Assembly: GCA_027600665.1 (NCBI GenBank)
Contig: JADGJL010000730.1
Span: 1 to 14,849 of the forward strand
DNA length: 14,849 nt
From: Irineochytrium annulatum
Lineage: Eukaryota; Chytridiomycota; Chytridiomycetes; Chytridiales; Chytridiaceae
Direction of reading: 5' to 3'
Under the pieces are notes generated by a model. That model had not been told where the DNA came from and did not search any database. It saw nothing but the letters and a program-made list of their open reading frames with translations. The translations under genes and the position numbers were made by a program. Positions 7,533 through 14,849 of this stretch are shown here, one piece after another. How positions within the stretch are numbered: the first letter of the stretch is position 1; each line of letters begins with the position of its first letter.

Positions 7533-9713
7533 ATGGCGTCGCTGGTCTGCGTGTTCTGCGGCGGCCCGGAATGCAAAGTGAGTCGAGTCGCTCATTTAGT
7601 TAGTGACCAACTTCCTTCACAGTACGAGAACTGGTAAGCGGTTTGAGCAGGCGCGGTTCGCGTCATGTTGCTGATCGTGCCGGGTTCCTGAAGGTACCTG
7701 TGGCTCAAGGACCCCGAACATCCGAATGACCTGAACGGCCTGTTTTGCAACGTGAGCCTCTGCTTCTTTTCTCTTGAAAGAAACGATGCTAACGCGCGAT
7801 TGAACAGTGGTGAGTCTGGCGGGGATGCGTGGGACACGAGATTCGTGGGTTCTGAGACAAGTTCGTGTCTAGGATCACGAGCTACATCCTGGCGACGCAG
7901 CGGCCCTCGTCGCGTCTAATGAGGGAGTTCGACCTCGTCAAGGTGTTTCGTGATAAGGGAATCACGGCCATCTTTAACCTGCAGGAGCATGGCGAGCATC
8001 AGCTGTGCGGGGACGGGATTCATAAGGAGTCTGGCTTTTCTTATCTGCCGGAGGAGTGGATGAGTCATGGAAGTGAGTTTTGATGATAACACATGACGCA
8101 TGTTGTATTTATTGAGTGCTCGTTTCCTAGTCTCGCATTATAACTTCGGATGGAGGGACATGGACGTTCCGGATTTTGAGATGGTCGTGAGGATCGTACA
8201 AGTTATGGCGCATGAAATAGATGAGGGCGGGAAGGTTCGCACTGCCTTCAAACGCTGTCGCTTAGCCGTTGTAGGTTGCTGTCCACTGCCACGCTGGCCT
8301 TGGAAGAACAGGCCTGGCGATCGCCTGCTACCTCGTTTACGGAAAGCGAGTGGCACCTGAAGCAGTAAGCATTTTTTTCGTGATAGAGCATTGAAAGAAG
8401 CTTTTAAGGCAATCACCCTAGTCCGGAGCAAACGGCCTCTCTCAATCCAAAACGCCAAGCAGCAAAAGTTCGTCCACCAGTTTAAAGAATATCTCTTCAA
8501 CCTCACCGCCGTCTTTCCCAACGTCCTACCCACCGGTTCGAAAGCGCCGGACACGTCGAGCATCTCGCACCGCGTCTCGTTTCAGAGTATATTACACAAT
8601 CAGCATGTTTATTGTCGGGGAGAAGAGCTGAGGAAGCTGCGGCACATACCAAAGGTGGGCTGGTTTCAACGTTGGGGAAAGTTGTTGAACAATCCGAACG
8701 CAGTTTGTCTATGTGACGATGAAGCGGTTGAAGGTGCTTTGCAAGCGTGGAGACTGCGAACGGAAGGCCTCCGATCGCTCGACCTCCGACGACAGCACCG
8801 AACTCGATGCGTGGCTGAAGAACAACCCACGCGCTGCATCCTTGGTACTGCACCCTTCTATTCTCCTTTGTTCACTCGTCATATATATGCAGGGCAACGC
8901 CGATGCGATCTTCCAGCGCATCTCGCAGTTCCAGTACGGCGAGACGCTAGACCGCGAGTGCCACCGCATCATTGTCCAGATCAACGAGGGCGTCTTCGAC
9001 AACGTCGAGAACGCCGAGAACCTCTTCACCCTGATCGATCTACTGCTTCATTGGCTGTCACTTTTGAAGGAACCTCTACTCCCCGACAAAACCATCGACG
9101 CCATCCTCTCGTCGTCAACGGACTACATGACATCCCTCGAACACCTTGACAAATCCCTTTATACGACTATTAATTCCCTCCTCGATATCTTCCGCTCCGT
9201 AATTATCCCCTCTACTTCACTCCCCCCGCACGCTCACATACCCCTTCTTCCCCCGTTCGTCTAGGTTCAAACCCAGTCCTACCGCAACGAGGCCATTTAT
9301 CGCACGGCCCTCCTCCTCACGACCTCCCGCGCGGTAAGCGTCCCGCGGAGTCCACCGCCTCGGACCGACACGCTGAGCGTGGATACGTCGAGGCTGAAGG
9401 GCGTGAAGTCGACGGAGAACATGGGGAGAATGGCGGATAGCAATACGGCGCCTGCCGCCGTGACGACGATTAATAGTGCATGCTCGTCGCCGAGACGGGG
9501 GACGCATGATTTGGGGATACGGGGAACAGGTGAGGCAGCTTGTTGAAGTAGTATTTTAATAACGAGACGTCTATAGATGGGGTTGAGGGGGACGATCAAT
9601 TTGACACCCTCGGGTCGACCAGGGTGTGGGACGTTGTGAGGGTTTTGAAGACGCTGATTGATGGGGTAAAGATGGTGGAGGACTTGCGGCCGCTACGCGT
9701 GCCGCAGGATTAG
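7533..9713 (+). CDS. PTPDC1: PTPDC1-like protein phosphatase
   Basis: A cysteine-dependent dual-specificity/tyrosine phosphatase of the PTPDC1 family; in animals PTPDC1 is linked to centrosomes and cilium length. Model of 12 exons, 534 residues: 7533-7577, 7623-7633, 7694-7751, 7808-7809, 7873-8072, 8131-8234, 8275-8364, 8409-8654, 8704-8844, 8893-9198, 9265-9529, 9577-9713. Family features: N-terminal Cys cluster CVFCGGPECKYEN (Cys6, Cys9, Cys14), WITSYILATQRPS (39-51), ESGFSYLPEEWM, YNFGWRDMDVPD (probable general-acid Asp115), and the P-loop VHCHAGLGRTG with Cys145 and Arg151. SKRPLSIQ follows, as in the animal proteins. The C-terminal half (from about 225) resembles the long PTPDC1 tail in position but not in motifs I can name; residues 400-480 are Ser/Pro/Thr-rich. 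All catalytic residues are intact. Exon 11 has an internal gtaagc after CGCGCG that I read through because the frame stays open. Confidence 0.9.
7623..7633 (+). other. PTPDC1: 11-nt microexon (PTPDC1 exon 2)
   Basis: The exon is TACGAGAACTG between ccttcacag and gtaagcgg. It supplies Tyr-Glu-Asn and two bases of Trp19, completing the family motif C-K-Y-E-N begun by exon 1. The conserved motif crossing the junction is the main support. Confidence 0.8.
7808..7809 (+). other. PTPDC1: Candidate 2-nt microexon (PTPDC1 exon 4)
   Basis: The bases TG lie between an intron ending gattgaacag (with a consensus branch site tgctaac at about 7790-7796) and a second intron starting gtgagt (7810-7872, ending gtctag). 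TG plus the first G of exon 5 makes Trp39 of the conserved W-(I/V)-T segment and keeps the frame over the whole gene. The alternative is a single intron 7752-7860 ending at acaag, which gives F-V-S-R-I-T without the Trp. I prefer the 2-nt exon on motif grounds, but the sequence alone does not prove it. Confidence 0.6.
8845..8892 (+). other. PTPDC1: 48-nt in-frame, stop-free intron in PTPDC1
   Basis: This segment begins gtactg and ends atatgcag. It is 48 nt long, a multiple of three, and contains no stop. If retained it would add a hydrophobic 16-residue insert (VLHPSILLCSLVIYMQ) after Leu of NNPRAASL. Size, pyrimidine content and splice ends match the other introns, so I call it an intron that could be retained without breaking the frame. 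Confidence 0.65.
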
Positions 9714-10118
9714 CTGGACTCTTTAATTTTTTATTAGGGGATACCATGTGTTTGACGAAGGTCGTTGTGTACATTAGTATAGAAGAGGATGAATAGGAAT
9801 GAAAGACGCTTGTGCGACTGTATCTTAAGTATGTGGGCTGGCCTGATGCTCGATGAAATTTCTATGGAAGTAAAAAAAAGGAGAAGTGTATCGGGCACAC
9901 AGATGCCTAAGTGCCTTGGCTTCCCAATAACCCATGGAAAGAAGATGTGGAGAGCCATAAAAGTCAGACCGCGCCGACCTTCATCTTCCCCGCTACCAAC
10001 CCATGCGCACAACTCGACAACTAAAGAAACCGAAGAAGCAATAGTTTCTACGCTCCTTCAAACTACTTCCACCTCATCTTAACAACAACTCTCATCTTCG
10101 CAAACTCCACAACCAAAT
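9714..10118. other. Convergent 3' intergenic region
   Basis: This is 405 bp between the stop codons of PTPDC1 and the minus-strand gene. It is A/T-richer than its flanks (for example cttaattttttattagg-like sequence after 9713). I find no gene, repeat or canonical poly(A) hexamer in it. The open frames on both strands here have no coding character. Confidence 0.55.
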
Positions 10119-12279
10119 CTACCTCCTCATCAGAGGAAACCTCTGCTCAGGACCCTCCTCCCGCATTTGCATCCTCCCCAGCGCGCCCTTATCCTGCGGA
10201 ACGAACCCGAGCGGTTCCCTCCCTGGCTCCGTGATCCACCTGCGCGGCAGCACGAGCTGAGGCATGTCGTCCACGAGCCGGATCTCGGCGCAGCCGCGGA
10301 GCTCGGTCGTGGGCGCCCAGTGGACGGAACGGGAGGTTGTGGTGTTGGTGGCGGCGTCGGCGGCGGCGGTGGCAGTGGAGCCGATTTCGGACAGGGCCGC
10401 AGGCGCGATGGGATGTGGGGCTGGGGGTTGCGGTGCGGCGGCCGGAGCCGCAGTGGGCTTGGTGGGCGCGGGGGACGCGACACAGCGGGCGTCGACGTCC
10501 CGTCCCTGCGCGCCAACCTTCGCATGCATCGCAGTCGCCTCGTCGTCTTCATAGGCCTCGGCCTCCGCCACGGAAGGCCTCCAGCACGAGATCTTGGATG
10601 GCACGCCCTTGAACTTGCTGAGCCTAAACAGCGTCTTTGGGTCCTTGTCGACGATCAGTTCGCGCCTCGTCTCGACGTTGGCACCAGCGCCGGTCGCGTT
10701 GCTCGTTGCGGCGGTGTGCTTGGCGTTGTTGCTGAGCAACTTCTTCTTGCGTCGGAGCCTCTCCTGCTCGTGGGCTAACTTCTGACGCGTCTTCGCCTCT
10801 TGCTCGAGGGCCCATTGACGCTGGTAGACGTCCGTGAGGAGGGCTTTGACGGGGGTTGATGACCTGTGTCGAGCGGCTGTTAGGGCATTTAAATCCGCCG
10901 ACATAAATGGTTTCTAGCAGAAAAAGCTGAAAGAGCAGCAAAGAACGGTGTAATTTGGTTCGCGCTTAGCGTAGAAGCCGCGGCTGAAGCCCTCTCCGTG
11001 GCTGCACCCCGAAGCCTAAAATCTCACCTAGTCGGCTTTCCATACGTAAACCCCCCATCTACATCGCTCGGCAACGGCCCCACGAGGTACTGCCTTCGAA
11101 CCTCCACGCTCGTGACATCTCCCAACCTCCTGGCAGGCCATTCCAACACCGACGTCGCGTGCTGCTGTTGTCCCGCAGCCAACAGTGCACCGTCCTGATC
11201 CAGACCCTGCTTGAGCCAGATGGGGTGTCGCTCGCGGTAGGCGCGCACGTCGCGGGGTTCGTGGGTCGAGTGGATGTTCATGGAAACGTAGTCGAGTGCG
11301 GGTCGCTGCGGGGCGTGGGTGGGCGGATGAGGGGAGGGGCAGTGGTGGAGGACTGCGTGTAAGAAAGGGAAGGTTAGCGTTGTGGCGTGTCAAGGTGACC
11401 GAGATTGAAGAACGGCGTTAAGTACAAGAAGCGAATACCGCAATAGGACAAATAGGATGCGCTTCGCATGCTGGTAAAAGCCAGAAGACTAGAGCAGGGC
11501 CTCGACGCGCTTCGCGCGCCGAAACCCTGCTTTAGGACACCCGCCATCGGCATTCACAACGTGGTCCGACGCTTTAACAACGGACGCCTTCCGTCGCCTC
11601 TACAAAGTCTCATTATTACCTTCAGCGGCCGTCTCGTGAGGAACCCGGTCGACACGCTTGCCATAGATATGACTGGGCCCAGGCAAGTCGAACACGGTCG
11701 GTCGCGACTTCCCTGTTTTTCATGCTTTACCGTTAACGCGCCAGACACACGTCGTCGTGGTCAAGAACTTGCCTATTGAGTCCTTCAGCAGCAGGCCATT
11801 GGTGTGTCCATTCCTCATCGTTGCTGATGTCCTCCGTAGGCGCTCGACCGCGTTTCTCGCCGGGTGGCCCGTTTTCTCCAGGCACAGATCAGCTCCGGGA
11901 TGGCGACTGCAGGCTCAGGTCGCGCTCGAACGACGGTGACGACGACGGTGAGCCACGCGGGTCGTGAGCCGAGGCAGCTGGTCGCGTCGCGAGCGTGTGG
12001 CGTATGCGTGGCAGCGAAGGGAACGGGAGTAGACCCGTAAATCACGCCTGGTCGCTATAACAAGAGTCATCCCTTTAAATCGATTGCCGCCGTGGCATGC
12101 GTTAATGTTTGCCGCCCTGGGCCCGGGCCCGTCGAGACCGTCGCGTGTGAGATCGCCACTGACCGACCTACGGAGGTGTCGGCGGAGTGAAAATGCGTGG
12201 CGATCTGCACCATCGCCGGCAGCTCGGAGGCGTCGAGATGGACGAGATCCACGGGGGATCGACGAACGGGGACGGGCAT
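10119..12279 (-). CDS. Three-YG-motif protein, possible axonemal protein
   Basis: I do not recognise the exact family. Model, about 508 residues: 12279-12172, 12054-11957, 11906-11749, 11712-11620, 11352-11028, 10863-10119, phase-consistent throughout. The first, second and last junctions are good: intron 11027-10864 has branch ccctaacag and joins GFTYGKPTR to SSTPVKALL. Intron 11748-11713 (36 nt) and the 267-nt intron 11619-11353 are uncertain and could hide another exon. Visible features: three related motifs, RPGVIYGSTPV (37-47), LPGPSHIYGKRV (131-142) and DGGFTYGKPTRSSTPV (251-266). A charged, probably helical segment follows (WALEQEAKTRQKLAHEQERL, about 278-297), then an Ala/Pro/Thr-rich region and a conserved-looking C terminus. 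Short repeated P-G-x-x-Y-G motifs are typical of ciliary microtubule inner proteins, and the neighbour is a cilium-linked phosphatase, so a flagellar role is possible. A shorter alternative starts at the ATG at 10904 and is intronless (261 residues). Confidence 0.55.
11713..11730 (-). other. 18-nt GT...AG segment holding the only in-frame stop
   Basis: In the frame that runs from exon 3 to exon 4 of the YG-motif gene, one TGA interrupts otherwise open sequence. It lies inside gtaaagcatgaaaaacag, which begins with GT, ends with AG and is exactly 18 nt, so its removal would keep the frame (VNG-KSRP). I prefer a 36-nt intron using an upstream gtgtct donor at 11748 and the same acceptor. A 39-nt version also keeps phase. 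Confidence 0.35.
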
Positions 12280-13196
12280 TTTAGGATAAAAAGCAGGAAG
12301 CTTTTTATTTTACGTCCAGGATAACTCGCGTCCTTTCGTCCGTCCTACCCAGCGCGGCCCAGATCTGAGATGAGGTGGTACCAACCGGTTCTGCTCTCGG
12401 ATTACGTCGTCAACGCAATACTGCGCTGCTGGTGGACATCACCGAGCTCAGGAGCGCGCTAAGCCCGCGTGGGAGGCCAGGGCGGAGAGCAGCGCACGTT
12501 GTCGCGCACAGACCAGCCGCAGTGCCAGGGCCTGCGAATCAAGCACCGCGCTCGCTCGCTCCAGCGCGAGGTCCCCTCGCTGCCCCCGCACACCCTGGCT
12601 CTAAACTCTCACCAGCGGCGGCGGCGGCAACCACCACAGCTTCCCGAGAAGCAGAGGGGACCCCAGACTTCTCACCAACGCATTTTCTTCTATCTTAACG
12701 AACTATCCGACCACTCGTCGTCTGTCGTCCAAGGCCCCGCACCCCTGCGCCAGGCCTTGCTAGACAGCATCCCCGACCTCCATCCCATCCCATCCCCGAC
12801 CTCACACCCGTCGACCGGCCGTGCCCCGTCGGGCTCAACGACCGACCGTTGACAGGGATCCCGTCTGCATCGATCCGCCACGCCGACCTCTCAGCGCCGC
12901 ATCCTCCCCCCCACCCGCGGCGGCGCCATCGCCCCCGATCTGAGATCAGAGGAACCAAGGTGAGCGAGCGGTGAAATAGAAAGTGCTTGACGCCCTTTGG
13001 CTTGTGTGGGCTTGTGTTTAATGTAGCTGGCATTATTGGCGAGAATGCATTCCTCGCCAGTTTACTTCTCTTCCGTTCTCATATTTTTGTTTCCATGTTT
13101 ATCCTTGATTTTTTGCTTGGTCATCTCTTTGTCCTTAAATCTTGCCACTGCATCTGCTGTCCAATGTGCTAATGATTTCTACAAAGAGAGGGCAAC
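12280..13196. promoter_or_regulatory. Divergent promoter and leader region
   Basis: This is 917 bp between the starts of the minus-strand YG-motif gene and the plus-strand DUF8032-like gene. From about 12520 to 12950 the plus strand is C-rich, with short repeats such as atccccgacctc at 12769-12780 and 12792-12803. This is consistent with a long pyrimidine-rich 5' leader. Several overlapping open frames here lack codon character and could only be upstream ORFs. The last 230 bp look like an intron, listed separately. Confidence 0.55.
12960..13186 (+). other. Probable 5'-UTR intron of the DUF8032-like gene
   Basis: A consensus donor (caag|gtgagc) at 12960 is followed by T-rich sequence quite unlike the GC-rich flanks. 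A branch-like gtgctaatga lies at about 13166-13175, then acceptors at 13186, 13188 or 13190, just before the start codon (caacatgg) at 13197. It is much longer than the coding introns, as leader introns often are. Confidence 0.6.
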
Positions 13197-14849
13197 ATGG
13201 TGACCTCACCAGCGGCCTCCATCAAGGAGGAGCCCGAGCTGCTCGTCCCCACACCTCCGACACGACGCCGTCCCGATGCCGACCTCGCCCTCTCCCCGCG
13301 TGACACCGACTTCCTCTTCAACCCACCCCGCGCACCAAATGTCTCTCACGACTTCCTCCAACCGTCCATCTCCCACATGCCCCTCGACCCGCATTATCCG
13401 AACTCCCCCTACAACCCCTACACCCACCTCATGCCCCCGGGACACCCGTACATGAACCCAGACAGCTCCATGCCGATGATGTACACGACGGGCCCGCCCG
13501 TGCACATGTACAGCCCATATGCCGGAGGCCTGCCGCCGGGCCATCCGGCGCACATGAGGAGGGGGATGGGACACCCGGGGATGCCGATGGATGCCAGCCA
13601 CGCGCTCGAGACGCAGGCGAGGATCATTGAGGCGCAGAGGAGGCAGTTGGCGCATATGCAGGCTATGGCTACTATGCAGCAGATGGGTCAGGTAGGCGAA
13701 GTGACTTTCTACCTGGTGTATGTTGGAAAACCGAGAGCTTATTTACTGCGACGGCGCGAAGCGCTTAGTGGCGCGTAAACCTACATCACCGCTGTTTACG
13801 TTTCACGAACTCGCGTACTAATCCAGCGTACTCAAAGCCAATGGGACAGATGGACGCCAACGACCCGTCTCTCATGCAAGCCGCGGCAGCCGCTGCGGCT
13901 GCGGCTGCTGCGGCGGCGGCGGCCGTTTCGACACCGACAATGTCCGTGGGACCCTCGACGCCCCGCATCTCGACCCCGTCAACAGCCCGCGGCACACCCG
14001 TCGCAAATCAACGGAAACGCAAGCTCCCGGAGTGCGACGGCGGCCTCCACACGTCCCACTTCACTATCCCCTCGGCAAACTTGAACCCGGCGCTCAGGCA
14101 GTCGGCGTCCCCGATCACGCCAGAGGACGACGCGTTCGATTTGCCGGCGCGTGATGATGAGGATTATCAGGTATATATCGCTTCGAAAACAATATTCCAG
14201 ACATGTATTTAATACCCTCGTAACAGGATTCACCCGCTACGAAAGCCGTCAAGCTCTCGCACCCAACCACGAAAAAGGCCGCCGCGGCCGCCGCAGCCGC
14301 CGCCGCCTCTTCGATCCGCACCCCCGCACCGACCCCGGCGCGCCGACAACGCACTATCCCTGCCACGATCCCCGTAGTCGAGAAGCGCGACGGCGTCGAG
14401 TGGATCCGGTTCACGTACTCGATTCGGGGTGTTCAACGAGAGTTCCGCATCAGGACGGACATCGAGCAGCTCGATGTCGACAGCATCCCTGCCGACTTTA
14501 GGAGCAGGAACTGCGTCTACCCGAAGGCCGACTGCGAGCGGGTCGACTACACTGGAAACCGGTGGACTTATGAGACGAGCGTTAACTTGCTGGGGTGGAA
14601 GCTGGCGTTTTTGAACGAGAGGGAGATCGGGGGACGACGAGGTTTGATTCAACGTGCTGTGGATAGCTTTAGGAACAGGTGCGTCTTCTATGACACATTT
14701 TCCTTTGCTACATGTACTGACTTCAGACACAAACAGGTTCCCCGAGCTCCGATCCCGCCGCGTCGTCCGCCAGGAAAAGTTCGTCAACGGGACCCTCCGC
14801 CGCCGGAACGACGAGCCGTCCACCACCGCCCCCGCACCCACCCCCGAAC
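13197..14849 (+). CDS. Ala/Pro/Met-rich protein with DUF8032-like domain, 3' end missing
   Basis: Exons 13197-13691, 13838-14170, 14227-14678 and 14737-14849 (continuing past the edge). Introns are 146, 56 and 58 nt; the first has a consensus branch (tactaat) and ends ctcaaag. Residues 1-130 are Pro/Tyr/Met-rich and low-complexity (PYNPYTHLMPPGHPYMNP and similar). Then a short Gln/Met/Arg helix-like stretch (ETQARIIEAQRRQLAHMQAM), a 15-Ala run at 180-194, a basic QRKRK, a 10-Ala run at 294-303, and the C-terminal domain from about 331. That domain reads DGVEWIRFTYSIRG, RSRNCVYPKADCER, GNRWTYETSVNLLGWKLAFL, RRGLIQRAVDSFRNRFPELR and SRRVVRQEKFVNGTLRRRN. I recognise the domain as the uncharacterised DUF8032 type found in several fungal groups; the pattern of Trp, Cys and basic residues supports this. 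Layout (disordered N terminus, Ala runs, basic patches) suggests a nuclear regulator; this is inference. The start ATG has a good context (aacATGG). Confidence 0.75.

Noticed and set aside
8391..9149. 252-residue plus-strand frame across PTPDC1 exons 8-10
   Set aside because: Its first part is true exon 8, but after 8654 it reads through an intron and continues in the wrong frame of exons 9-10. The spliced model keeps family motifs and phase.
9789..10082. Open frames on both strands in the PTPDC1 3' region
   Set aside because: They are A/T-rich, without coding codon bias or motifs, and located between two convergent stops.
10167..10778. 203-residue plus-strand Gly/Arg-rich frame
   Set aside because: It is the antisense shadow of the last exon of the minus-strand YG-motif gene, produced by GC-rich Ala/Pro/Thr codons.
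11439..11469. Alternative first exon (MRSASYLSYC) for the YG-motif gene
   Set aside because: It is phase-compatible with the 11352 acceptor, but the upstream exons with two further YG motifs join equally well and explain more coding sequence. Kept only as a possible alternative promoter product.
12375..12852. Two overlapping plus-strand frames of 107 and 127 residues before the DUF8032-like gene
   Set aside because: They lack consistent codon preference and recognisable motifs, and they lie in a C-rich stretch better read as leader. Possible upstream ORFs at most.
14230..14841. 203-residue minus-strand frame near the right edge
   Set aside because: It lies opposite the DUF8032-like exons 3 and 4, whose plus-strand reading has a conserved domain and correct introns.

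Overview
The window is nuclear DNA of a fungus. The evidence is protein-coding genes broken by many short GT-AG introns (mostly 40-60 nt, several with CTAAC/CTGAC-like branch sites) and fungal families: a velvet regulator, a GlcNAc-induced protein of the DUF3605 type, and an Ams1-type GH38 alpha-mannosidase. I also see a PTPDC1-type phosphatase, a family linked to cilia in animals. Next to it is an unidentified protein with three 'YG' motifs of a style seen in axonemal proteins. Together these make a flagellated (zoosporic, chytrid-like) fungus plausible, but this is inference and no species can be named.

Layout, left to right, six genes on strictly alternating strands. (1) 1-1098, minus: velvet-domain protein, running off the left edge. 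(2) 1699-2324, plus: GIG1/DUF3605 protein, 3 exons, sharing a 600-bp divergent region with the velvet gene that contains a tandem repeat. (3) 2733-7349, minus: a complete Ams1-type alpha-mannosidase, which I resolve into 28 exons encoding 1094 residues, including a 14-nt exon that carries the catalytic nucleophile motif. (4) 7533-9713, plus: a PTPDC1-like dual-specificity/tyrosine phosphatase, 12 exons and 534 residues, whose best model needs an 11-nt exon and a 2-nt exon. (5) 10119-12279, minus: a protein with three P/G-x-YG motifs and a charged coiled-coil stretch, about 508 residues in my model, some junctions uncertain. (6) 13197-14849, plus: an Ala/Pro/Met-rich protein with a C-terminal domain that I recognise as DUF8032-like, running off the right edge, with a probable 230-nt intron in its leader.

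The genes do not form a pathway. The mannosidase acts in glycan turnover, and GIG1 and velvet are regulatory or nutrient-response families. The phosphatase and the YG-motif protein are the only pair with a possible common (flagellar) theme. No RNA genes, mobile elements or CRISPR arrays were found. All exon models are hand-built from splice consensus, reading phase and remembered family motifs, and were not checked by alignment or RNA data.
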